DNA from: Klebsiella aerogenes
GTDB lineage: Bacteria; Pseudomonadota; Gammaproteobacteria; Enterobacterales; Enterobacteriaceae
DNA length: 64,000 nt
Assembly: GCA_029027985.1 (NCBI GenBank)
Contig: CP119076.1
Coordinates: 434,001-498,000, forward strand
Direction: 5' to 3'
Below the pieces are notes generated by a model. That model worked only from the letters and a program-made list of their open reading frames with translations. It ran no database searches and was not told the origin of the DNA. Below, in pieces: positions 12,626-19,508 of this stretch (within the stretch, counting starts at the first letter, position 1; each line of letters begins with the position of its first letter). The position numbers and the translations under genes are program-made.

Positions 12626-13843
12626 ATGGCTGGTGGTACGAACAAATTAAGCGATACATCCCTGCGTAAGATGATCGGGAGAGAAAGCCCCGCCGATAGC
12701 TTCTATGCCGATGGTGACGGCCTGAGCGTTAAGGTGTCTAAGGTGGGGGTAATGACCTGGTATTTTACGTACCGTGTTGGTGGTCGTTCTACGGCCCCGC
12801 AGCGCATAAAGCTGGGGAATTATCCAGACCTCTCCATTAAATCCGCCAGAGAGAAGCGTGAGCAATGCCGTTCATGGCTTGCCGAAGGAAAGAATCCTAA
12901 GCACCAGCTTATGATCACCACTCAGGAATCGTTAAAGCCGGTCACGGTGAAAGAAGCACTCGATTATTGGATCAGAGAATATGCTACCCACAAGCGGGCC
13001 AACGTCCAAAAACATATTGAACAACTAAATAAGCATATTTACCCATACATTGGAGATCATCCACTTTCTATGTGTGAAACGCGCCACTGGTTGGAGTGTT
13101 TCAGCCGTGTAAGGTCTGATGCTCCTGTGGCAGCCGGCTATCTTCTGCAGATGTGTAAACAAGCTCTGAAATTCTGCCGTGTGCATCGATACGCGACAAG
13201 CAATGCGCTCAGCGACCTGACGATTGATGACGTTGGAAAAAAGCAGGAGAAGCGCGACAGGGAGCACACCAGACAAGAGTTATCTGATATCTGGATCGAG
13301 AGTACAGGCCTGAAATTCAAACCTTACTATGCCTCGCTGCTGCACCTGCTGGTGGCGTTTGGCTGCCGCACTCAGGAACTGAGATTATCGGCTATCAAAG
13401 AGTGGGATTTGCAGGACTGGATTTGGACTGTGCCGAAGGAACATAGTAAGGGGGGCGAGAAGATATTGCGTCCGATTCCCGGCGCCATGAGGCCATTTAT
13501 CACCGCCCTGATCGAACAAAACCGGGATAGCGGCCTGCTGCTGGGCGAAATGAAGAAACCAGAAGCCGTCAGCCAGTGGGGGCGTAATATTTATAAACGT
13601 CTTGGCCACGCAGAACCGTGGACGCTACATGACCTACGCCGGACGTTTGCCACCACGCTTAACAATATGGGGATCGCTCCGCATGTTGTTGAGCAACTGC
13701 TTGGGCATACGCTTGGTGGCGTTATGGCCGTTTATAACCGTAGTCAGTATTTGCCTGAAAAACTGGATGCGCTGAATAAGTGGATGGAGCGCCTTGATTT
13801 GTTGGCGAACGGTGACGACAACGTTATTTTGATGAAGGTATAG
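12626..13843 (+). CDS. int: P4-type tyrosine-recombinase integrase
   Basis: A 405-residue site-specific recombinase expected to drive integration and excision at fis. The N-terminal DUF4102-type arm-binding domain (residues ~5-90) is followed by a SAM-like core-binding domain (~105-205) and the catalytic domain. Catalytic residues are all visible: Arg248 (GCRTQEL), Lys in KEHSKGG, His335-x-x-Arg338 (LHDLRR), His361 (LLGHT) and nucleophile Tyr370 (AVYNRSQY). Start ATG at 12626 with TGAGGT upstream. It sits 170 bp inside attL and reads inward, as usual for islands. The next gene starts 2 bp after its stop, so they are probably co-transcribed. Confidence 0.96.
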   Translation: MAGGTNKLSDTSLRKMIGRESPADSFYADGDGLSVKVSKVGVMTWYFTYRVGGRSTAPQRIKLGNYPDLSIKSAREKREQCRSWLAEGKNPKHQLMITTQESLKPVTVKEALDYWIREYATHKRANVQKHIEQLNKHIYPYIGDHPLSMCETRHWLECFSRVRSDAPVAAGYLLQMCKQALKFCRVHRYATSNALSDLTIDDVGKKQEKRDREHTRQELSDIWIESTGLKFKPYYASLLHLLVAFGCRTQELRLSAIKEWDLQDWIWTVPKEHSKGGEKILRPIPGAMRPFITALIEQNRDSGLLLGEMKKPEAVSQWGRNIYKRLGHAEPWTLHDLRRTFATTLNNMGIAPHVVEQLLGHTLGGVMAVYNRSQYLPEKLDALNKWMERLDLLANGDDNVILMKV

Positions 13844-13845
13844 AA

Positions 13846-14559
13846 ATGAAACTACCAGTGCGTTTGTATTACCCATTACCCGAAGCGGCGGAAAAGTTAG
13901 GATGTAGCGTTAAAGATCTTTATCATTTTGCGGCCATTGGAGCTTTGGATATTGTCGTGTTTTTTCCTGCTCTCAAACATGATTGCTTGATGCTAATGAT
14001 CCCGGATTTTATGGAAGGGGAGATAGACTACGATTTTGGCGGTGTTTTGGGTTCAGAACGTTGGACAATTTCCGGGATACAGCTGCAGGAAGATGCTGAA
14101 ATTCCCGGCTACTATGCTAAATCGATAAGTGGCTTCTTCTATCTCAATCGGGAATATTTCTCAGTTCCTGAGTTTTTAGGTGCTGATGCGAAGATTCGTT
14201 CACCATTTTTTACTACTCGCTCTGAAAGCGAAGGTTGGGAATGCCAGATCACGACCATCAATGGTGGGATTGAGATCGATACGCGTTTTTTATGCGTAAT
14301 GGCTGATGATTTGGCGAAAATTAAGGAAATTGGTTCGTTACCTGTAAATCAGGCCGGAGAATCACCAAAGACAGTTTCGAAGAAAGCCGAGTTGATCCCA
14401 GCCCTGTTAAAAATGATTCCAGAACTAGAGGGATTAGATATCGAAATGGGTCCTGTAGCAAAGATTATCTCTGTACTGGAAGCAGCAGCAGCGGCAAAAG
14501 GGGTGGATCTTCCTGCAACAGATAAGAACACTTGGGCTAAATATCTCGGTAGGAAGTGA
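13846..14559 (+). CDS. Unidentified element protein with N-terminal HTH-like segment
   Basis: A 237-residue protein I do not recognise by name. The N-terminus (YYPLPEAAEKLGCSVKDLYHFAAIGALDI, residues 7-35) looks like a MerR/excisionase-type winged helix. A central region rich in aromatic residues follows, then a C-terminal helical segment ending KNTWAKYLGRK. Similar proteins occur beside integrases in enterobacterial prophages and islands (recalled, function unknown). The ATG lies 2 bp after the int stop and uses the end of int as its ribosome-binding region, implying translational coupling. A DNA-binding or accessory recombination role is plausible but unproven. Confidence 0.7.
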   Translation: MKLPVRLYYPLPEAAEKLGCSVKDLYHFAAIGALDIVVFFPALKHDCLMLMIPDFMEGEIDYDFGGVLGSERWTISGIQLQEDAEIPGYYAKSISGFFYLNREYFSVPEFLGADAKIRSPFFTTRSESEGWECQITTINGGIEIDTRFLCVMADDLAKIKEIGSLPVNQAGESPKTVSKKAELIPALLKMIPELEGLDIEMGPVAKIISVLEAAAAAKGVDLPATDKNTWAKYLGRK

Positions 14560-14647
14560 ATTCACATATAAAAAAGTGATATCTACGGATCCTCAATAAC
14601 CCCTCTCCAAAATGCTCCTGAACAGTAATGAACAGGAGCATTTATCT

Positions 14648-14848
14648 ATGAACAATACACCCCAACATGCTGAACGAGTGATCCGCGAGGCTGAGTGTCG
14701 CCAGCTAACCGGCATTTGTCGCACTACCCGCTACCTGATGGAAAAGGACGGTAAGTTTCCGGCCCGTCGTAAGCTGGGTGGCCGTGCCGTGGGATGGCTT
14801 TTGTCCGAAGTATCCGCCTGGCAGCAAAGCCGCAGTAAAGCGGTATAG
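14648..14848 (+). CDS. alpA: AlpA-family transcriptional activator / excisionase
   Basis: A 66-residue AlpA-like protein with the family MerR-type winged-helix pattern: CRQLTGICRTTRYLMEKDGKFPARRKLG, then GWLLSEVSAWQQSR. AlpA proteins in P4 and PICIs activate int/early transcription or act as excisionase (known of the family). The ATG at 14648 has AGGAG nine bases upstream; an in-frame start at 14612 gives a poor N-terminus. It lies after an 88-bp gap from the previous gene. A switch gene is expected at this position in satellites. Confidence 0.9.
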   Translation: MNNTPQHAERVIREAECRQLTGICRTTRYLMEKDGKFPARRKLGGRAVGWLLSEVSAWQQSRSKAV

Positions 14849-15095
14849 GGGGGATTATGGAGGGAAAAACAAAGGCGGTCGCGCTAGACCGCCAGTGTGG
14901 GTTCTGGTATCGCAGAACAAAGCTGAAATTTAATAATACCAGGGCTATTGCTGGTGGTCAAAGCTTAGGCGCTGCTGAGATTACAGGAACTCAGCCAATG
15001 GCGTGGTTAGGGGGTATGCCAATCGTTGGACCAACCCCCTTTGGGACTACGAACTTTTCCGTCTACCAACAGGGTACGGCGATGGCGCATACCCC
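14849..15095 (+). ncRNA. Candidate structured RNA region upstream of the RHH gene
   Basis: A 247-bp stretch without a convincing gene, although a long frame runs through it. It holds a strong hairpin GGCGGTC-gcgcta-GACCGCC (about 14874-14893) and a second stem pairing AGGGGGT (about 15008-15014) with ACCCCCT downstream around 15034-15041. P4-type satellites encode a small immunity RNA (CI RNA) from the leader ahead of the kil/icd-like gene. Position and structure suggest an analogue, but I did not match the P4 sequence. Confidence 0.3.
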
Positions 15096-15272
15096 TCAGC
15101 CTTTCGGCTCAATGCCGCGCTGTTGTAATTCCTTGCGGATAACACGTTTGAGCCATGCTGATATAGTTTCATCCCCATCTTCTTTCATTGCTTGCAGCAT
15201 AGCTTCTTCGAGGGATGGTTCTACTCGAAATGCGATCTGTTTATTTCCTTTAGGCATCTTTGCGTTTGACAT
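15096..15272 (-). CDS. Ribbon-helix-helix (Arc/MetJ-type) DNA-binding protein
   Basis: A 58-residue protein with the RHH signature: a short beta strand KQIAFRV followed by helices EPSLEEAMLQAMKEDGDE and TISAWLKRVIRKELQQRG. It would dimerise and bind short palindromes. It is the only gene of the element on the minus strand, divergent from the icd-like gene 136 bp away. The ATG at 15272 is chosen because two TGTC-T-GACA palindromes lie immediately upstream (15273-15332). A TTG start at 15311 would place one inside the gene. Likely role: repressor of itself and of the icd-to-repA operon (inference). Confidence 0.8.
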   Translation of the reverse strand: MSNAKMPKGNKQIAFRVEPSLEEAMLQAMKEDGDETISAWLKRVIRKELQQRGIEPKG

Positions 15273-15332
15273 ATGTCTGACACTCGGTTTAATCTTAATC
15301 GTGTCATTCAATGTATCTCATGTGTCTGACAC
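15268..15332. promoter_or_regulatory. Palindromic operators between the RHH gene and the icd-like gene
   Basis: Three related sites: GACATATGTC (perfect 10-bp palindrome, 15268-15277, touching the RHH start codon), ATGTC-T-GACAC (15273-15283) and GTGTC-T-GACAC (15322-15332). The two 11-mers have centres 49 bp apart, with a further GTGTC half-site at 15301. Dyads with TGTC/GACA arms next to an RHH gene fit autoregulatory binding sites. Promoter boxes here are weak and I could not assign them. Confidence 0.6.
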
Positions 15333-15408
15333 TTGTAAAGCGCGAAACCCGGCAGTGTTACCAGCACTAACCGGGCTTCTAACCAAACCGTTAACTGGAG
15401 TAACGACT

Positions 15409-15681
15409 ATGGCTGAATCACAGCATAACCAAACTCACCCGAAATTTACATGGCTCTTTCTGGCAACCCCTAAGAGCCATCCAGACTGTTCGCCGATAGT
15501 TCTGCGTTTTGATACTGATACTGAGGAGAATGCCCGCGCTGCTTTCCCCGGCTGGGAAATGGTATTCGCTGCCAAAATTCGGGCAGAAGCACCATGCCGT
15601 GTCGCGTTCTTTGATTACAACACCCGCCGCGGTTGGGCTTTTGATAGCGCCTCAGATAGAGAGGTGGTTGGCCATGATTAA
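15409..15681 (+). CDS. Icd-like host cell-division inhibitor protein
   Basis: A 90-residue protein of the family annotated in satellites and prophages as Icd-like (from P1 Icd / P4 Kil). Features include THPKFTWLFLATPKS, then ARAAFPGWEMVFAAKIR, a pattern shared by these proteins. P1 Icd and P4 Kil block host septation when expressed (known); here the role is inferred. The start at 15409 has GGAG nine bases upstream and excludes a long in-frame N-terminal extension that overlaps the RHH gene antisense. It is first in a tightly packed operon: the next gene starts 8 bp before its stop. A CCCGG...CCGGG hairpin lies in the leader. Confidence 0.75.
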   Translation: MAESQHNQTHPKFTWLFLATPKSHPDCSPIVLRFDTDTEENARAAFPGWEMVFAAKIRAEAPCRVAFFDYNTRRGWAFDSASDREVVGHD

Positions 15682-15898
15682 TACATACCGCACGAAAAGT
15701 GATCTTCTTACCTTGGCTCAAGAGGTCGCCTCGCTTCTGTCATGCGTTTCTTATTTGGCAACAATCAGAGGGGATGAAGAGCGTCTCCATGTCATGAGTT
15801 TAACGGGCCTCGCTTACCGACTTGCTGATGAACTGGCAAATGAATTGGATATCTCAGACCTCGACCAGATTAAGTCTTGCAAGGATGGCGAACAATGA
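15674..15898 (+). CDS. Small helical protein of unknown function in the icd-repA operon
   Basis: A 74-residue protein, mostly predicted alpha-helical (LLTLAQEVASLLSCVSYLATIRGDEERLHVMSLTGLAYRLADELANEL). I do not recognise it firmly. Small helical proteins with a similar pattern occur at this place in P4-like elements, some annotated as derepression proteins, and I cannot confirm that label. It overlaps the icd-like gene by 8 bp, and its TGA overlaps the next ATG (ATGA at 15895-15898), so expression is probably translationally coupled. Confidence 0.65.
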   Translation: MINTYRTKSDLLTLAQEVASLLSCVSYLATIRGDEERLHVMSLTGLAYRLADELANELDISDLDQIKSCKDGEQ

Positions 15899-16263
15899 TA
15901 AGCAACGTGAAATTTAACGATCTGGAAAAGCGCTTTGATCTACTGGTGGAAAAGGTGTTGACCCTTGAGCTGCAGATCAAATCACTCACCGATAGCCAAG
16001 GGGGAGAGATTCCCCCGGGTATGGCGCCCTTGTCTACTCTGGCCGCTGAGTTCGGTATTTCCACCAAAAAGGCTGAAGAACTGGCGAAGAACACAGGCGT
16101 GATGATGGTGAAGCTAAAAGGTGGTGGCTTTGTTGCACCTGAAGAGAAATTCAGGGAAGCGGCCAGGCTGGTGCTGCGTAGCGCTAAGCGCAAATACGGA
16201 TCGGCATACTGGTATCACCCGCTGATTGGAAAATTCCAGATGAGCGGAGGGATCCCTAAATGA
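15895..16263 (+). CDS. Unidentified coiled-coil/DNA-binding-like protein preceding repA
   Basis: A 122-residue protein. The N-terminal third is a heptad-like helix (LEKRFDLLVEKVLTLELQIKSL). The C-terminal part contains a helix-turn-helix-like segment (LSTLAAEFGISTKKAEELAKNTGVMMVKL). It overlaps the gene before and the helicase gene after by ATGA junctions (15895-15898 and 16260-16263). Placement directly ahead of a replicative helicase, and the HTH-like segment, suggest an origin-binding or helicase-loading accessory protein. That is inference; I know no named homologue. Confidence 0.65.
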   Translation: MISNVKFNDLEKRFDLLVEKVLTLELQIKSLTDSQGGEIPPGMAPLSTLAAEFGISTKKAEELAKNTGVMMVKLKGGGFVAPEEKFREAARLVLRSAKRKYGSAYWYHPLIGKFQMSGGIPK

Positions 16264-17648
16264 CAGAGCAAGTGACAGAGGTCGAATCAGTATCCGATGC
16301 CCTGTTTTCATGTGTCTATCGTTGGGCGCATGGTAAACCATATACGCGCACAGATGTGGAGAATGCCCTCCACCAGCATAAGGATCCGGCAACTGCTTAC
16401 GGCAAGTTGGTGCTTAAGCTAGAGCAGCTACAGGCTATGAGTTACGACGAGTTATGTGATGCCGGATTTTTGGACACTGATACAGAAAAGGCTATTTCCT
16501 TACGTCGGGAGGCCCTTGAAGAATTTATTCCTCGTGAAGAACTATTAACATTGTTGGCAGACACTGAAAGCATTTTGCGCATTTTCCCTGAGTCCGGGGG
16601 AAACCAAAGCCGTAAAAAGACACGTTTACCGTTATCTCGTGGATCTGATGGATTTGATGCGCGTCAGGACTATGTAATGAAGCATATCCTCCCAGCGCAG
16701 TCACTTTGTAGCATATATGGCCCCAGCGGCTCGTATAAGAGCTTTCTGGCGGTTTCGTGGGCCTGTCATGTTGCAGCAGGTCGCCCTTGGGCGGGAAAGA
16801 AGGTAACACCCGGAGCGGTTCTGTATGTCGTCGGTGAGGGTGGCGTAGGGGTTCCCCGTCGTGTCCGGGCATGGGAGCAGGTACATGGTATGGTTGCGAA
16901 CAATCTTTATCTCGTAAATCGCCCAGTATTTCCCGTGCGTCCTGCTGAAATTAACGAGGTGCTGGTGGCCGCGCGTCAGGTTGAGTCTGAGTGTGGTTTT
17001 CCCGTTCGGCTGGTGGTGATCGATACGCTGGCTAGATGCTTTGGCGGCAATGATGAGAACGATGCTCGAGATATGGGGGCGTTTATCGAGGGCTGTGACA
17101 CTATCAAACAGAAAACGGGCGCTACAGTGCTGGTGGTGCATCACTCAGGTAAGGATGAAGCAAAGGGAGCGCGTGGCTCCAGTTCATTCAGGGCCGCACT
17201 TGACGCTGAATTTAACGTTAAACGGGAAGGTGATGGCAGGGCGCTTATCTTGTCCTGTACCAAGATGAAAGACGCTGAGGAGATGGAGAAAAAAGCGTAT
17301 GACCTAAGGCCTGTTGATCTGTACACCGATGAGGACGGGGAAAATATTTGCTCTCTGGTAGTCCGTGATGTTCCTCGCGATGCTAAGGAAATTGCGACGG
17401 AACTGGCGACAGTGACCAATATCACCGAAAACCACGCCACCCTGTGGAATATCATCCGTAGCCGTGTGGCTGACGGCGGTCCCTGTACCAAAGCGCTGGT
17501 ACGTGATGATATGAAAGCGATGGGTGTCAGTAACGTGAAGAACTTTGGCCGATGGCTTACAAAGCTTGAAAGAGATGGAGTTATCGCTATTTCTGGCGAA
17601 AACCTGTCAATTATTTCAAAAAGAAAAAGTGATGATGAAAGTGAGTGA
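16260..17648 (+). CDS. RepA-type AAA/RecA-fold replicative helicase
   Basis: A 462-residue protein whose central domain matches the RSF1010 RepA-like (AAA_25) hexameric helicase family. It has Walker A GPSGSYKS (154-161), Walker B LVVIDT (251-256, Asp255), sensor segment HHSGKDEAKGARGSSSFRAALD (294-315). A non-conserved N-terminal domain (1-140) and a C-terminal winged-helix-like region (AKEIATELATVTNITENHATLWNIIRSR...) flank it. It probably unwinds the element's origin to start autonomous replication after excision. It has no primase domain of the P4 alpha type, so priming would rely on host or helper. The iteron-like repeats begin at its last codons. Confidence 0.85.
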   Translation: MTEQVTEVESVSDALFSCVYRWAHGKPYTRTDVENALHQHKDPATAYGKLVLKLEQLQAMSYDELCDAGFLDTDTEKAISLRREALEEFIPREELLTLLADTESILRIFPESGGNQSRKKTRLPLSRGSDGFDARQDYVMKHILPAQSLCSIYGPSGSYKSFLAVSWACHVAAGRPWAGKKVTPGAVLYVVGEGGVGVPRRVRAWEQVHGMVANNLYLVNRPVFPVRPAEINEVLVAARQVESECGFPVRLVVIDTLARCFGGNDENDARDMGAFIEGCDTIKQKTGATVLVVHHSGKDEAKGARGSSSFRAALDAEFNVKREGDGRALILSCTKMKDAEEMEKKAYDLRPVDLYTDEDGENICSLVVRDVPRDAKEIATELATVTNITENHATLWNIIRSRVADGGPCTKALVRDDMKAMGVSNVKNFGRWLTKLERDGVIAISGENLSIISKRKSDDESE

Positions 17649-17807
17649 TGGTGAGTAGTAGACGGCGATGCACCCCGGTGCTCCTCACTTATTCTGTGTA
17701 TATGCACCAAAAGTGAGGAACACCACAAAAGCCCCGCCATTACTGGTGTTAGGCTATTTCTCATGAAAGATGGTGAGTAGTGGTTGAGGTGTGTAAAAAG
17801 TGAGTAA
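17638..17807. repeat. Iteron-like repeat cluster, candidate replication origin of the element
   Basis: Six copies of a GTGAG-centred motif: AAAGTGAGTGATG (17638-17650), GATGGTGAGTAGT (17647-17659), inverted AAGTGAGG (17683-17690), AAAAGTGAGGAA (17709-17720), GATGGTGAGTAGT again, exact 13-mer (17769-17781), and AAAAAGTGAGTAA (17795-17807). They overlap the end of the helicase gene and are followed by AT-rich DNA (17830-17900). Satellite and plasmid origins often consist of iterons beside the rep gene. The origin role is inference. Confidence 0.55.
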
Positions 17808-17812
17808 TACAT

Positions 17813-17840
17813 GAGGAGCTAAGGCTCCTCTTTTTTTATT
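17813..17840 (+). terminator. Terminator of the element's icd-repA operon
   Basis: Perfect 7-bp stem GAGGAGC-taag-GCTCCTC followed by TTTTTTTATTTT. It separates the replication operon from the downstream genes. Confidence 0.88.
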
Positions 17841-17921
17841 TTAATATCCCGGAAATTGCAACAATATTGATATGTATTGCATTTAGATCAACACTGAATG
17901 TGTATCTAACATGAGGTGATG

Positions 17922-18140
17922 ATGATGAGAAAACAACGTAGCAAGGGCGTTAGCGTAATGCTTGATGGCGAGATAGTTGTAGCGCTTAAACAGGTACAAG
18001 CCAACGTCATCCAGAAGATGAATCAGGCCGGTGTGTTCGGTATGGCAGCTACGCCAACCCTTGGCTATCTGGCGCGTCAGTTACTGCGTAACCGTCTCGG
18101 GTTGCCTGACGATAAAGCTGACAGCGCTATCTCTGACTGA
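17922..18140 (+). CDS. Unidentified small basic protein
   Basis: About 72 residues, basic N-terminus (MRKQRSKGVSVMLDGEIV), then helical segments (ALKQVQANVIQKMNQAGVFG, LGYLARQLLRNRLGL). The pattern is faintly like a ribbon-helix-helix or small DNA-binding protein. Four tandem start candidates lie at 17916 (GTG), 17919, 17922 and 17925; a GAGG at 17913-17916 best fits the ATG at 17922 or 17925. The next gene starts 13 bp after its stop behind a perfect AGGAGG. No function can be assigned. Confidence 0.65.
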   Translation: MMRKQRSKGVSVMLDGEIVVALKQVQANVIQKMNQAGVFGMAATPTLGYLARQLLRNRLGLPDDKADSAISD

Positions 18141-18153
18141 AGGAGGGCTCAAC

Positions 18154-18327
18154 ATGGCATTGTCAGAGCGTGATATATCGCTGATGAAAGCTATGGCGGA
18201 TGAGTTCAGAGAGGTGCTTGACGAACGCGAACAGAAGCACGTGGACGCAATGCACGAACAGTCGCTACGCATAGCCAAGCTGGAGAGTGAGGTTGAAGGT
18301 CTGATCTCATTGCTGGGTGAATCGTGA
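18154..18327 (+). CDS. Unidentified small coiled-coil protein
   Basis: 57 residues, highly charged and helical (LMKAMADEFREVLDEREQKHVDAMHEQSLRIAKLESEVEGLISLL), so a predicted coiled coil. A consensus AGGAGG (18141-18146) precedes the ATG, supporting translation. It is co-oriented with and just after the previous small gene. I recognise no family. It ends 5 bp before the G7/C7 structured segment. Confidence 0.65.
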   Translation: MALSERDISLMKAMADEFREVLDEREQKHVDAMHEQSLRIAKLESEVEGLISLLGES

Positions 18328-18331
18328 AGCC

Positions 18332-18382
18332 GGGGGGGTATCTTTCGATCGAAAATGCCTATGCCTTGGACACCGCCCCCCC
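18332..18382. other. G7-palindrome-C7 segment, candidate DNA packaging or structural site
   Basis: A run of seven G (18332-18338) is followed by a perfect 12-bp palindrome TTTCGATCGAAA (18343-18354) and a run of seven C (18376-18382). The G and C runs can pair over a ~37-nt loop. It lies in a 232-bp gene-free stretch just ahead of the capsid gene, where cos-type phages carry the packaging site before the terminase and head genes. The rest of the stretch (18383-18559) is AT-rich with no gene. The packaging role is speculative. Confidence 0.35.
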
Positions 18383-18559
18383 TCTCACGCAGAGAAAAAA
18401 TTCCCTTTTGAGGGGTATTAACATTCGAAGTTCGGCATATAAACATGTAAACAATTTCATTTAATTAATTGAATTTAAAATATTTATTTGCTCTGGTTGT
18501 TAACTTGAATTTTTATACCCCCTGTTAACATCGCTATAAACATTTTCAGGAGAAATAAT

Positions 18560-19504
18560 ATGAAAGGTGTCATGCTTGTTCGCGCTGCGCGAGCGCTCAT
18601 TAAAACCAATGGGCGGGTACATGAAGCCAAAGAGATTTCGGAGAATGACCCGAAGGTAGAAGCATATTTATCAAAGGCTATTGTCGCTGGTGCGACGACC
18701 AGCGGTCCTCTTGTCACAACGGATATTGTTGCTCGTGAGTTTGCTGAGTATGCGTTCTCTCTGTCCATCCCTGGGCGGATCATGGCTAATGCCATGCAGT
18801 TACCGTTTAATTCGCAGGTTGGAGCCGTCAGTGGCATTGGCGCCGGGTGGGTTAAAGAGGCTCAGGCCGTGCCAGTGAGGAAAGGCAATGTTGTAAAATC
18901 AGGAGTTTTATCCCCTTTTAAAGTCGCCTCATTGGTGGTTCTGAGCGATGAGCTTCTGAGGCTGGCCACTCCAGGCACTGATAATGTCATTCGCAATATG
19001 ATGGTTAGCGAAGCCGTCCGGGAAATTGACCATAAATTCCTTTCTGCGGATGCTGAGGTTGATGAGGTGTCCCCCGCCGGCGCGTTCCTTAACGCACCAT
19101 CTGCAGGCGATTTGGCGGCTGCTATCAATTTGCATACCAGCAACGGTAACAGCGTGTCTGGCTCTGCTCTGGTGATGCCGCTTACCTCAGTGCTTAACCT
19201 CACCAATGATCAATTGCGCCAGTTTGATTTGCTGGGTATCTCTGTAATGCCAAGCCAATACGCAACAGGCCTATCACTGATTGATCCTGCAAATATGATT
19301 ATCAACGTGGAAGGTGCTGGGTTGATGACTGCAAGAGAGGGGACTGTGGAAATGTCGGATACTCCCGACAATAACACTTCAGAACCGGTTCACACTGAGC
19401 AAGTCAGTCTCTACCAAGCGAACGCCGCCGCTATCATGACCATCCTTTACTGTGCATGGGTCAATGTAGGCAAGCCAGTAACCATCATCGAACAGTCCTC
19501 GTAA
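18560..19504 (+). CDS. HK97-fold phage major capsid protein
   Basis: 314 residues with the family pattern: an N-terminal arm, then TTDIVAREFAEYAFSLSIPGRI, GAGWVKEAQAVPVRKG, LSPFKVASLVVLSDELLRLA, REIDHKFL, the central VMPLTSVLNL and LLGISVMPSQYATG (A-domain strands), and C-terminal EMSDTP...QANAAAIMTILYCAWV. It lacks the ~100-residue scaffolding delta domain seen in HK97 gp5, and no prohead protease or portal gene is present. The start has AGGAGAAATAAT upstream. It is the only head gene of the element, so shells would need portal, protease and terminase from a helper if particles are made. It could also be a prophage remnant, though the frame is intact. Confidence 0.85.
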   Translation: MKGVMLVRAARALIKTNGRVHEAKEISENDPKVEAYLSKAIVAGATTSGPLVTTDIVAREFAEYAFSLSIPGRIMANAMQLPFNSQVGAVSGIGAGWVKEAQAVPVRKGNVVKSGVLSPFKVASLVVLSDELLRLATPGTDNVIRNMMVSEAVREIDHKFLSADAEVDEVSPAGAFLNAPSAGDLAAAINLHTSNGNSVSGSALVMPLTSVLNLTNDQLRQFDLLGISVMPSQYATGLSLIDPANMIINVEGAGLMTAREGTVEMSDTPDNNTSEPVHTEQVSLYQANAAAIMTILYCAWVNVGKPVTIIEQSS

Positions 19505-19508
19505 ACCA

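Noticed and set aside
12626-13843. Complete functional prophage starting at the integrase
   Set aside because: No terminase, portal, protease, lysis or tail-assembly genes occur before attR, so it cannot make particles on its own.
14857-15408. Long in-frame N-terminal extension of the Icd-like gene
   Set aside because: It overlaps the RHH gene antisense and the operator palindromes, has no family pattern, and the ATG at 15409 has a good ribosome site. It is kept as a non-coding structured region, though part of it may encode an Ash-like peptide.
17141-17812. Minus-strand 223-codon frame across the helicase gene
   Set aside because: Ser/Arg-rich shadow of the helicase reading frame with no RBS.
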